From: Bradyrhizobium campsiandrae
GTDB taxonomy: Bacteria > Pseudomonadota > Alphaproteobacteria > Rhizobiales > Xanthobacteraceae
Length of the DNA stretch: 64,000 nucleotides
Reading direction: 5' to 3'
NCBI RefSeq assembly: GCF_014529705.1
Contig: NZ_JAANIH010000043.1
Coordinates: 1 to 64,000, forward strand
In this document: piece by piece, positions 1-7,077 of the stretch
Layout of the letters: each line of letters begins with the position of its first letter
How positions within the stretch are numbered: the stretch's first letter is position 1
Program-made: the position numbers and the translations under genes
The notes under the pieces: model-generated
Database searches by the model: none
Told to the model about the DNA's origin: nothing
Seen by the model: the letters and a program-made list of their open reading frames with translations, nothing else

Positions 1-79
1 TTTTCTGAAATTGAATGGGAGTAGCAGGCGCGCTACCCTCGTTTGCCTGACACTGCTTCGACCGCGCGAGACCACGACC

Positions 80-898
80 ATGATGGGATGCACACGCCGC
101 CTGCCCCTGATCGCCGCGCTGCTCGGCATCGCCTTCGCCGCGCCTGTGAGCGCCGAAGAGGCTTACGATCCCTGGCCGGGCCTGGTGCAGGATATCCTCA
201 ACAACCGTCCGATGAACGACGGCGCTGACGTCATCGCCATCGAGATGCCCTATCGCGCCGAGGACGCGGCGATCGTGCCGGTCACCCTGCGCAGCAAGCT
301 CTCGCCCGCCGACGCCAGGCGCATCCGGTCGATCACGCTGGTGATCGACCGCAATCCGGCGCCGATGGCGGCGAAGTTCGAGCTTGGCGCGGATGCCAAT
401 GTCAGCGAGATCTCCACGCGCGTGCGCGTCAACAATTATACCGATGTGCATGCGGTCGCCGAGCTCAGCGACGGCCAGCTCTACGTCGCCAAGACCTATG
501 TGAAAGCGTCAGGCGGCTGCTCGGCGCCGGCCGGCAAGAATGCCGAAGAGGCGCAGAACCGGCTCGGCCAGATGCGCTACCGGCAATTCGCGCGCGAGGA
601 CGCGCCTGCGAGCCGCATCCGCGAGGCGCAGATCATGATCGGCCATCCCAACAATTCCGGCCTGCAGATGGATCAGGTCACGCAGCTCTATATTCCCGCC
701 TTCTTCATCAACCAGCTGAAGCTGACGCAGGACGACAGCCCCGTACTGTCGATGGAAGGCGGCATCTCGATCTCGGAAGATCCTAATCTGCGCTTCACCT
801 ACGTCTCCAACGGCGCCAAGCGTTTCCGCGCCGAGGCGAAGGATACGGACGGCCATGTGTTCCGGAACGAGTGGGACGTGGAGAAACCGGGGACGTAG
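80..898 (+). CDS. Quinoprotein dehydrogenase-associated SoxYZ-like carrier protein
   Basis: Exported 272-residue protein with a signal peptide (about residues 1-25, cleavage near VSAEEA). The N-terminal half resembles SoxY and ends in a GGC motif (ASGGCSAP, Cys147), like the swinging-arm cysteine of SoxY; the C-terminal half (about 165-272) resembles SoxZ. Fused SoxYZ-like proteins of this type are known companions of PQQ alcohol dehydrogenases, where their carrier function is not established. ATG at 80 is preferred because the longer upstream reading adds arginine-rich residues in front of the signal peptide; ATG at 83 is an alternative. It sits at the left edge of a PQQ/lanthanide gene island, so its operon partners may lie outside the window. 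The family call is firm; the biochemical role is inferred. Confidence 0.82.
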   Translation: MMGCTRRLPLIAALLGIAFAAPVSAEEAYDPWPGLVQDILNNRPMNDGADVIAIEMPYRAEDAAIVPVTLRSKLSPADARRIRSITLVIDRNPAPMAAKFELGADANVSEISTRVRVNNYTDVHAVAELSDGQLYVAKTYVKASGGCSAPAGKNAEEAQNRLGQMRYRQFAREDAPASRIREAQIMIGHPNNSGLQMDQVTQLYIPAFFINQLKLTQDDSPVLSMEGGISISEDPNLRFTYVSNGAKRFRAEAKDTDGHVFRNEWDVEKPGT

Positions 899-914
899 CT
901 AGGGCTCGCGCTGC

Positions 915-1068
915 TTTCCCTCTTCCCTTGTGGGCGAGGGTGGATCGCCGCGTAGCGGCGAGACGGGTGAGGGGTGGGTCTCCGCAACGCCTCTCACGCT
1001 TGAATGCTCGGATAGATACCCCTCATCCGGCGCTTCGCGCCACCTTCTCCCACAAGGGGAGAAGGGAC
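915..1068. repeat. Dispersed intergenic palindromic repeat, copy 1
   Basis: A non-coding block between convergent genes begins with TTCCCTTGTGGGCGAGGG and ends with TTCTCCCACAAGGGGAGAAG, so its ends are complementary and it can fold into a long cruciform. The internal segment CTCATCCGGCGCTTCGCGCC recurs in the second copy at 20051-20204. Layout and location are those of a dispersed rhizobial intergenic mosaic element. Confidence 0.75.
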
Positions 1069-1074
1069 GAGACA

Positions 1075-1434
1075 CTAGAAACACCTCACCTCGGCTTCGG
1101 CCTGCGCCCGTCTCAAATCATTCACCGCCGAATTCGCCTGCTCCGACGTCCTGAACTGGGTGCCGAGATTGCCGCGGACCTGGGACATGCTGAGCGCGGT
1201 CTCTGCCGTGACATATCTTTCATAGGGCACGATCGAGGCGACCACGTCGATCGAGCAGGAGCATTGCTCGATCGCCTGCCGCGTCTCGCCATTGGCCTTC
1301 ATGCAGCCATAGACATATTCTGCACGCGCCGAGGTCGGATAATCATTGGCCTCCTCCGCCCGCGCTGCGATCACGGTCGCTGCGAGCACGACCAGGGCGG
1401 CGACACCAGGTCGTACCTGTCCCGCAAAGCTCAT
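1075..1434 (-). CDS. Small exported protein with four conserved-looking cysteines, function unknown
   Basis: This 119-residue protein has a signal peptide (about residues 1-26, ending AARAEE). The mature part has four cysteines, in YGCM (Cys44), the CSC pair (Cys58, Cys60) and at the penultimate position (Cys118), and would suit a small disulfide-bonded periplasmic fold. It carries no CxxCH haem motif, so it is not a cytochrome. It is divergent from the ABC transporter starting at 1520, with only about 85 bases between the start codons, so the two probably share a promoter region. I do not recognise a named family. Its position among PQQ dehydrogenase genes suggests, but does not prove, a part in periplasmic alcohol oxidation. 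Confidence 0.7.
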   Translation of the reverse strand: MSFAGQVRPGVAALVVLAATVIAARAEEANDYPTSARAEYVYGCMKANGETRQAIEQCSCSIDVVASIVPYERYVTAETALSMSQVRGNLGTQFRTSEQANSAVNDLRRAQAEAEVRCF

Positions 1435-1519
1435 GAGATCCTCCCGCTGGTTGCGATGGAAGCTATGCTATGCCTATTGTCCTGAAAAGCACTCTGTCAG
1501 AGGAAATGGCTCACAAGTG

Positions 1520-2494
1520 ATGCGAGTTTTGGCACGAATATCGGCGCTTGCCATGGTGCTGGCACTGGGCACGCCGGCCCATGCTGCGGACACCATACGC
1601 CTCGCAGTGCAGAAGACCGGAACGTTCTCCTGGGAACTGGCGACGATTCGCGAGGCCGGGCTCGACAAGGAAGCCAATCTGTCGCTGGAGGTCACCGAGC
1701 TTGCGAGCCCCGAGGCCGGCAAGATCGCGCTCCGCGCCGGCAATGCCGACATCATGCTGTCGGATTGGCTCTGGGTGTCGCGCGAGCGCGCGCTCGGCGC
1801 CAAGCTGATCTTCTACCCCTATTCCAGTGCGCTCGGCGCGGTGATGGTGCCGGCGGCATCGCCGATCAAGACGCTGGCCGATCTGAAGGGCCGCAAGCTC
1901 GGCATCGGTGGCGGCCCGATCGACAAGAGCTGGCTGCTGCTGCAAGCACGGATGAAGCAGGACGGCATCGACCTGAAGTCGGAGGCGACGATCGTCTATG
2001 GCGCGCCGCCCCTGATCGCCGCCAAGGCGCTCGACGGCGAGATGGATGCGAGCCTGAATTTCTGGAATTTCTGCGCGCAGCTCGAAGCCAAGGGCTTCAG
2101 GCGCCTTGCCGGAATCGAGGAGATTTTGCCCAAGCTCGGCGCCAAGGGCGCAGTGTCCGCGGTCGGCTATGTCTTCGATGAGGGCTGGGCCGCAAACCAT
2201 CGCGACACCGTGGCGCGGTTCATCGCCATGACCCGCAAGGCCAAGCAATTGCTGGTCACATCGGATGCGGCCTGGGACAAGATCGCGCCACTCACAGGCG
2301 CGAACGATCCGGCCATGCTCAAGACCTATCGCGACCGTTATCGCGATGGCATTCCGCGCCGGAGCATCAGTGACGAGGAGGCCGATGCACGCGTGCTCTA
2401 CCGCGTGCTCGCCGAGATCGGCGGGCGTGACCTGGTCGGCCCGGCGGCCGAGCTCGATCCCGGCACCTTCTATCACGCCGCCCCCGGAGACTGA
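1520..2494 (+). CDS. ABC transporter substrate-binding protein, NMT1/SsuA type
   Basis: Periplasmic binding protein of 324 residues with a signal peptide (residues 1-22, ending AHA). The mature part follows the NMT1/SsuA/TauA fold: the opening TIRLAVQKTGTFSWE, a GKIALRAGNADIM segment and the hinge PIKTLADLKGRKLGI. ATG at 1520 is chosen because the signal peptide begins there; the upstream extension is arginine-rich and overlaps the divergent promoter. The stop lies one base before the permease GTG, and the ATPase follows, giving a complete three-gene importer. The family normally binds sulfonates, pyrimidine precursors or similar small solutes. Placement beside PQQ dehydrogenase genes makes a cofactor, metal-complex or C1-related ligand possible, but the sequence does not show which. 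Confidence 0.85.
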   Translation: MRVLARISALAMVLALGTPAHAADTIRLAVQKTGTFSWELATIREAGLDKEANLSLEVTELASPEAGKIALRAGNADIMLSDWLWVSRERALGAKLIFYPYSSALGAVMVPAASPIKTLADLKGRKLGIGGGPIDKSWLLLQARMKQDGIDLKSEATIVYGAPPLIAAKALDGEMDASLNFWNFCAQLEAKGFRRLAGIEEILPKLGAKGAVSAVGYVFDEGWAANHRDTVARFIAMTRKAKQLLVTSDAAWDKIAPLTGANDPAMLKTYRDRYRDGIPRRSISDEEADARVLYRVLAEIGGRDLVGPAAELDPGTFYHAAPGD

Positions 2495-2495
2495 G

Positions 2496-3233
2496 GTGCT
2501 GCGCCTTCTCTCCTTTGCTCTCTTCCTCGCGATCTGGTGGACCGCCGCGCTGTTCGTCGGCGGCGCGAAGCTGCCCTCCCCGCCCGCGGTGCTCAACGTC
2601 ATCATCGCGGAAGCCGCATCCGGCGCGCTGTTCCTGCATCTCGGCGCGACACTGGCGCGCGTCGCGCTCGCCTTCGTGCTGGCGATGTCGGTCGGCAGCG
2701 CCATCGGCTATCTGATGGGACGGGTGAAACTCGCCGACCGGCTCGGCGATCCCTGGCTGATCCTGCTGCTCAATTTGCCGGCCCTTGTGGTGATCGTGCT
2801 CGCCTATATCTGGGCCGGGCTCACCGAGGCCGCCGCGATTGCGGCGATCGCCATCAACAAGCTGCCGACCGCGGTGGTGACGTTGCGCGAAGGCACCCGC
2901 GCGCTCGACCGTTCGCTCGACGAGATGGCAACGGTGTTCGCGATGCCGCGCTGGCGCGCCTTCCGCCACGTCGTGCTGCCGCAGCTGGCGCCCTATATCG
3001 CGGCCTCCGCCCGTTCCGGCCTGTCGCTGGTGTGGAAGATCGTGCTGGTCGCCGAGCTGTTGGGGCGGCCGAACGGCGTCGGCTTCGAGATCGGCATCGC
3101 CTTCCAGCTGTTCGATACGCCGCGCCTGCTCGCCTATTCCCTGACATTCGCCGCGGTCGTGCTCGTGATCGAGACTGTTCTGGTGCAGCCGTTCGAGGCC
3201 CGCGCAACGCGGTGGCGGCCCCGTGCGGCTTGA
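2496..3233 (+). CDS. ABC transporter permease, SsuC/TauC type
   Basis: Inner-membrane permease of 245 residues with about six hydrophobic segments. The cytoplasmic coupling loop is visible as EMATVFAMPRWRAF followed by HVVLPQLAP, which docks on the ATPase. The start is a GTG at 2496, one base after the stop of the binding-protein gene, so translation is probably coupled. The 3' end overlaps the ATPase gene by 11 bases. Together the three genes form one importer of the nitrate/sulfonate/taurine superfamily. The substrate is unknown. Confidence 0.85.
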   Translation: MLRLLSFALFLAIWWTAALFVGGAKLPSPPAVLNVIIAEAASGALFLHLGATLARVALAFVLAMSVGSAIGYLMGRVKLADRLGDPWLILLLNLPALVVIVLAYIWAGLTEAAAIAAIAINKLPTAVVTLREGTRALDRSLDEMATVFAMPRWRAFRHVVLPQLAPYIAASARSGLSLVWKIVLVAELLGRPNGVGFEIGIAFQLFDTPRLLAYSLTFAAVVLVIETVLVQPFEARATRWRPRAA

Positions 3234-3933
3234 GGTCGAGATCACGGGCAAGACCTACAGGAGCGCCGCGGGCGAAACGCACGCGGTGCTGGCGCCGCTG
3301 ACATTCGCGCTGCAATCCGGCGAGGTCGGCGTGCTGATCGGCCCGTCCGGCTGCGGCAAGAGCACGATGCTGCGCATCATCCTCGGGCTCGACCACGATT
3401 TCGACGGCCACGTCGCGCGGCCGCCGGAGGCGCGGATCGGCATGGTGTTTCAAGAACCACGGCTGTTGCCGTGGCGCTCCGTCGAGCAGAATGTGCGGCT
3501 GGCTGCACCTGACGTCACGGATGCGAAGCTGTCCGAGCTGTTCAAGATCCTCGAGCTGGAAGCGCATCGCAGCCATTTTCCCGGCGAATTGTCGCTGGGC
3601 CTCGCCCGCCGGGTCGCGCTCGCTCGCGCCTTTGCGGTCGAGCCCGATCTGCTCGTGCTCGACGAGCCGCTCGCCTCGCTCGATGACGCCCTCGCCGGCC
3701 GTCTGCGCGACGAGATCGCGACGCTGGTGGCAAGCCGCCCGGTCATGACGCTGCTCGTCACGCACAGCCTCGACGATGCCATCCGTCTCGGTGACCGCCT
3801 GTTCTTCCTGTCGCCGCGCCCGGCGCGCATCGTGCAGGAGGTGCCGATCGCTACTCCGCGCAGCGAGCGCAACGAGGCTGAGCTTGCCCGGATCAGAGCC
3901 GAGCTTGCGGCGTTGCAGCTTGAATCGAAATGA
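3223..3933 (+). CDS. ABC transporter ATP-binding protein, SsuB/TauB type
   Basis: Cytoplasmic ATPase of 236 residues completing the importer encoded from 1520. Walker A is GPSGCGKS, the Q-loop is in MVFQEPRLLPW, Walker B is LLVLDEP and the switch histidine is in LVTHSLDDA. The signature is LSLGLARRVALARA, where the usual LSGGQ is altered to LSLGL; this degenerate form occurs in some members and may slow hydrolysis. The start is GTG at 3223, inside the end of the permease gene. It is the last gene of the operon; the next gene has its own ribosome-binding site and signal peptide. Confidence 0.87.
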   Translation: MRLEVEITGKTYRSAAGETHAVLAPLTFALQSGEVGVLIGPSGCGKSTMLRIILGLDHDFDGHVARPPEARIGMVFQEPRLLPWRSVEQNVRLAAPDVTDAKLSELFKILELEAHRSHFPGELSLGLARRVALARAFAVEPDLLVLDEPLASLDDALAGRLRDEIATLVASRPVMTLLVTHSLDDAIRLGDRLFFLSPRPARIVQEVPIATPRSERNEAELARIRAELAALQLESK

Positions 3934-3995
3934 CAACTCGTGATCAACTGCGCCATCAGAATTGTTTTGGGCAGAATTGTTTTGGGGAGGTCATC

Positions 3996-4349
3996 ATGCG
4001 CCGTCAGCTGATCGCGATCGGCATCCTGTTGGTTGCGATGCCGGGCGCAGCCCTCGCGCAGACCAAGGGCAAGGGCATCCGGCTCTGGAATTTGACGAGC
4101 GAGACGATCTCCGGATTCCAGCTCGCACCATCAGGCAAGACCGACTGGGGCCCGAACCAGTGCCTGAACGACAAGGACAAGGAGGTCGACCACGACGAGC
4201 GGCTGCGCATCACCGGCGTCGAGCCGGGCCGCTACGATGCCAAGGTCAGCTATCCCAGCTCACGGCAATGCATCGTCCGCGACATCGAGATCAAGGCCGA
4301 TGCGGTGTTCTCGATCGCCGACAAGGATTTGAAGGAGTGCACCAAGTAG
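3996..4349 (+). CDS. Small exported protein of unknown function
   Basis: A 117-residue protein with a signal peptide (about residues 1-21, ending ALAQ). The mature domain, opening KGKGIRLWNLTSETISGFQL, is rich in charged residues and beta-prone, with cysteines in NQCLND, RQCIV and KECTK. ATG at 3996 has a strong Shine-Dalgarno (GGGGAGG, 3984-3990) at good spacing, which decides against the upstream in-frame ATG at 3930. Just before the start a short direct repeat is visible (ATTGTTTTGGG twice, 16 bases apart). No family is recognised. It is co-oriented with the upstream transporter but separated by about 60 bases. Confidence 0.68.
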   Translation: MRRQLIAIGILLVAMPGAALAQTKGKGIRLWNLTSETISGFQLAPSGKTDWGPNQCLNDKDKEVDHDERLRITGVEPGRYDAKVSYPSSRQCIVRDIEIKADAVFSIADKDLKECTK

Positions 4350-4353
4350 CTGA

Positions 4354-4563
4354 TCACGCCTTGTCGTTCGGGTGCGGATATTCGCAGCGCCAGCGCACCG
4401 CCTGCCATTTCGGATGCTCGCCGACCCATTGCGCGATATAGGGCGGCGCGGCCATGGAGCACTGCGCCGGCGAGCCGCCAAAGTTGAACACCAGATGCTG
4501 CTCCTCGCAGGTTGCAGGCGAGAGCACCGCACACACTGTCACCACCAGGTCGATCGGGTTCAT
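4354..4563 (-). CDS. Conserved short hypothetical protein
   Basis: A 69-residue protein opening MNPIDLVVTVCAVLSPATC. It looks like a short hydrophobic leader followed by a compact cysteine-containing domain (CEEQHL, AQCSM, WRCEYPHP), with tryptophans near the end (HPKWQAVRWRC). The pattern is familiar from unannotated rhizobial small proteins, but no function is known to me. A purine-rich AGAGGA lies upstream of the ATG. The gene converges on the small exported protein ending at 4349, with only 4 bases between the stops. Confidence 0.6.
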   Translation of the reverse strand: MNPIDLVVTVCAVLSPATCEEQHLVFNFGGSPAQCSMAAPPYIAQWVGEHPKWQAVRWRCEYPHPNDKA

Positions 4564-4668
4564 GCCGGGATCCTCTCGCGGGAACGATTGAGACTAGCAC
4601 ACAGGGCTACGTTTCCGGCAGCGAGAAGTTTCAATCCGGTGTGAGAGATGGGCGGGGAACCCGCTTTG

Positions 4669-5538
4669 CTAGAAGTTGATGCCAAACACCAGCCGCGCCT
4701 GGTGGCGTTCGAAATTGACAAGATCGAGATTAGCCCCCGATCCGGCCGGACGGCCCCAGGCCTGCATGCTCCAGCTCAAGGTGAGCCGCGATTGCTCCGA
4801 CAGCTGGAAATAGGCGGTCGGTCCGACGAACAGGGCTTGTCCTGAGAACGCGCCGAGACCGATGCCCTCATATTGGCGGAAGTAGCGCATCTCGCCGCCG
4901 AGCAGCACGTTTGGGCTCATGCGCACCATGCCGGCGAAGGCCGCGCCGATGGTCGAGCTTTTCTCGGACAGCCCGCTCACCTCGAAGCGCGCCCATTCCG
5001 GCTGGTAGATCAGATTGAGCGCGCCGATCGCGAAGTTCGGCACCAGCTCGCGATCGAAGGCGAGCGTGAAGTCGGTGCCGTACATCCGCCCCTTGGCGCC
5101 GCTGACCTCGTCGATGCGATCGCCATGGGTTTCGGCGGCAATCGTCATGCCGAACGGGGCGCTCTCGCGCTCGAGCAGGCGATAGCGCAAATCGAGCGAT
5201 GCGCCCTGGAAGTTGACCTGGCGGCGATCGTCGATGTCAGGAACGCCGGTGATGTCGTGCAGCGTGGTCGCAGCGCCGATCTCGATGCGAAAATTCGGCA
5301 GCGGCACGATTTCGATTTCGACCTCGTGCGCGAGCGTCCGATAGGTGCCGCCGCCCTTGCCGAACCGCCCCGTCGTCTGGGTCTGGAATTCGCGCTCGCC
5401 GCGATTGCCGACATCGCTGCCGATCATGAAACCGAAGATGTGCTCGGTGTCGAACCCCTCTTCGGCGCTCGCACTTGCCGACGCGAGCGCGGCAAGGCAC
5501 ACAACCATCGTCCTGAATGTAGGGGCCCCCAAGCGCAT
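4669..5538 (-). CDS. Probable outer-membrane beta-barrel protein
   Basis: About 289 residues: a signal peptide ending SASASAEEG, then a series of amphipathic strands alternating with turn residues, and a C-terminal aromatic (VFGINF), which is the usual barrel-assembly signal. Many strands end in paired aromatics. I do not recognise a specific family; a channel or a structural barrel are both possible. ATG at 5538 gives a clean signal peptide; a start at 5574 or 5508 cannot be excluded. It lies 60 bases downstream of pqqA on the same strand and could be co-transcribed with it, which is unusual for pqqA. Confidence 0.6.
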   Translation of the reverse strand: MRLGAPTFRTMVVCLAALASASASAEEGFDTEHIFGFMIGSDVGNRGEREFQTQTTGRFGKGGGTYRTLAHEVEIEIVPLPNFRIEIGAATTLHDITGVPDIDDRRQVNFQGASLDLRYRLLERESAPFGMTIAAETHGDRIDEVSGAKGRMYGTDFTLAFDRELVPNFAIGALNLIYQPEWARFEVSGLSEKSSTIGAAFAGMVRMSPNVLLGGEMRYFRQYEGIGLGAFSGQALFVGPTAYFQLSEQSRLTLSWSMQAWGRPAGSGANLDLVNFERHQARLVFGINF

Positions 5539-5598
5539 GCGGAACACTACCACGGCTTCGAGGGCATCCGCCATCGAAGCCGCGGCAGGTCGCAGGTC

Positions 5599-5679
5599 TT
5601 ACTTGCGCGCAGCGCAGGCGTACATGTTGATTTCCATGCCGACCGGCACTTCCACGATCTTCGGAGCTTTCCAGGCCAT
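5599..5679 (-). CDS. pqqA: PQQ precursor peptide PqqA (orphan)
   Basis: This 26-residue ORF reads MAWKAPKIVEVPVGMEIN and continues MYACAARK, then TAA. Glu16 and Tyr20, the two residues cross-linked to make pyrroloquinoline quinone, are present in the E-x-x-x-Y arrangement (EINMY). The ATG is preceded by GGGGAGA. PqqA is the ribosomally made substrate of the radical-SAM enzyme PqqE with PqqD; none of pqqB, C, D or E is in this window. It lies among three PQQ-dependent dehydrogenase genes and could be an extra copy that raises precursor supply, or the only copy with the rest elsewhere. The identity is near certain from the residues. Confidence 0.95.
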   Translation of the reverse strand: MAWKAPKIVEVPVGMEINMYACAARK

Positions 5680-5902
5680 TCGGGGTCTCCCCAATTATTG
5701 AGCGCGACATCGCGCCGGGCAAAACCTAGGGCGGCGCCCAATACAGTTCAAGCCTCGATTCGAACGCCGCACGAGTCCGTGCCGATTCTTCGCGGCTGCA
5801 TTTCGCTCTCGGGCAAGACCAGTTCTCTCGTGGTCAAACGCGACCCGCGCGGGAGCGCCTTGCGCGATGCCGCTGATGTCTCGCCGCGGCTCCGCTTCGC
5901 TG

Positions 5903-6232
5903 TCAGCAGCCCTTGTCGGCGGCCATCGTATTCGGCTTGGCACCTTCGGCGCTCTGAGCCGCCGTGGGCTGGCTCTGCATCTGACGCTGTGCATCCTCCG
6001 ACGATGCAGCCGTTTCGCCGCTGGCGCGATTCATCGTGCTGGTCGGGGGATGCTGACCGGTGTTGCTCGTCGCGTCGGATGAATGGGATTGCGCCGATCC
6101 CACCGTGACAGGACCAGAGCCGGCGTCCTTGTCGCTGGCAGTGCTGCCGGTGTTGCAGGGACCGGCCATCGCCGTGCCGGCGCTCAGCGCCAGGATCGCG
6201 CACGCAACAAGAATGGATCGTTTCGTGGTCAT
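5903..6232 (-). CDS. Small exported Ser/Thr/Ala-rich protein
   Basis: A 109-residue protein with a signal peptide (about 1-23, MTTKRSILVACAILALSAGT, ending AMAG). The mature part is low-complexity and rich in Ser, Thr, Ala, Gln and Gly, with a cysteine near each end (GPCNTG and the final KGC) that might pair. It is probably disordered. ATG at 6232 has a good Shine-Dalgarno (GAGGAGAGGAAG) and is preferred over the in-frame ATG at 6262. Composition and size resemble the small exported protein at 19763. No function is recognised; it lies between pqqA and lanM on the same strand. Confidence 0.6.
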   Translation of the reverse strand: MTTKRSILVACAILALSAGTAMAGPCNTGSTASDKDAGSGPVTVGSAQSHSSDATSNTGQHPPTSTMNRASGETAASSEDAQRQMQSQPTAAQSAEGAKPNTMAADKGC

Positions 6233-6344
6233 CTGCTTCCTCTCCTCGTCTTTCCGCCGCACGACCCGGCGTCGCGCGGATGTCGAGGAGAACAGGTCGA
6301 ATCGGCCGATGTTCCGATTGCGGGGCAGAATTCCGGCGGCCCGC

Positions 6345-6737
6345 TTATCGCAGGAGCCGCAGCAATGCGCGGCCGGCCCGCGACTTCAGCTCCTTTGCAT
6401 CCAGCGTTCCGTCCGCGTCCGGATTCGCTGCGTTGAAGCGCTGCTCCACCACGGCAAGATATTCATCGAGGGTGAGGGTCCCGTCGTGGTCAGGGTCTGC
6501 AGCTGCGAGCTCCTTTGCCGTTAGCCGTCCGCGCAACTCACGCGCGTCGAGCGTCCCGTCATGGTCGGGATCGAGCCTGGCGAACAGCGCGGCGGCGGCC
6601 TTCTTCACCTCGGCCAGATCGAGCGTCCCGTCATTGTCGGTGTCGTACATCTTGACCGCCCCGCCGGATGCCGACCAGGCCGGACCGGACAGCATTGCGA
6701 TCGTGAGTGCAAGCGCAACAGAGCGACGCGACATCAT
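6345..6737 (-). CDS. lanM: Lanmodulin-type periplasmic EF-hand lanthanide-binding protein
   Basis: A 130-residue exported protein (signal peptide 1-23) with four EF-hand loops: DTDNDGTLDLAE (32-43), DPDHDGTLDARE (56-67), DPDHDGTLTLDE (81-92) and NPDADGTLDAKE (105-116). Spacers between loops are only 12, 13 and 12 residues, far shorter than in calmodulin-like proteins. Loops 2-4 have proline at loop position 2, and loop 4 begins with Asn. These are the hallmarks of lanmodulin of Methylorubrum extorquens, a picomolar lanthanide binder. Loop 1 lacks the proline (DTD), and loop 3 has Thr rather than Asp at position 9. ATG at 6737 has AGGGAGG upstream. The gene is divergent from a lanthanide-type PQQ dehydrogenase. 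Family assignment is strong by eye; metal preference is inferred. Confidence 0.88.
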   Translation of the reverse strand: MMSRRSVALALTIAMLSGPAWSASGGAVKMYDTDNDGTLDLAEVKKAAAALFARLDPDHDGTLDARELRGRLTAKELAAADPDHDGTLTLDEYLAVVEQRFNAANPDADGTLDAKELKSRAGRALLRLLR

Positions 6738-7077
6738 GACAACCTCCCTGATCAAAAGCCCCGATTCGCGCGGGATCGAACACGAGATAAGTCCACAAGC
6801 CTGCCCCGGTTCAAGCCCCGAATTGCAATCTGCGCACTGCACAACTGACGGAACGGATGCCCGCGATTGCAGCATGGACGCCGCACAACTTCACGCCACG
6901 GAATTTTTCCAGCGCCTGCACACAAGTGACTCATCGATCGTCAGGTTTCCGTCAAGTGACCGGCACCGAGATCCAACATATCGGCAAGCCACTTTCGACT
7001 TTCGTATTGACGCGTTTTGGTTTCCGACCGAGTGTTGCGATCGCAGCGTCAAAAGGCGCGCATATTGGGAGGAACGG
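6738..7077. promoter_or_regulatory. Divergent promoter region between lanM and the ExaF-type dehydrogenase
   Basis: This 340-base non-coding stretch must hold the promoters of both lanM (leftward) and the PQQ dehydrogenase operon (rightward). CAAGTGAC occurs twice in direct orientation (6923-6930 and 6953-6960), 30 bases apart, about three helical turns, as expected for a dimeric activator. No sigma54 or clear -35/-10 pair could be assigned. A purine-rich GGGAGGAACGG precedes the dehydrogenase ATG. Confidence 0.45.

Noticed and set aside
6345..6737. Ordinary calmodulin-like calcium protein
   Set aside because: The 12-13-residue gaps between loops and the DPD loop starts do not fit calmodulin spacing and do fit lanmodulin.
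6785..6830. tRNA-like T-arm sequence (GGTTCAAGCCC)
   Set aside because: No matching acceptor, D-arm or anticodon stem could be drawn around it.
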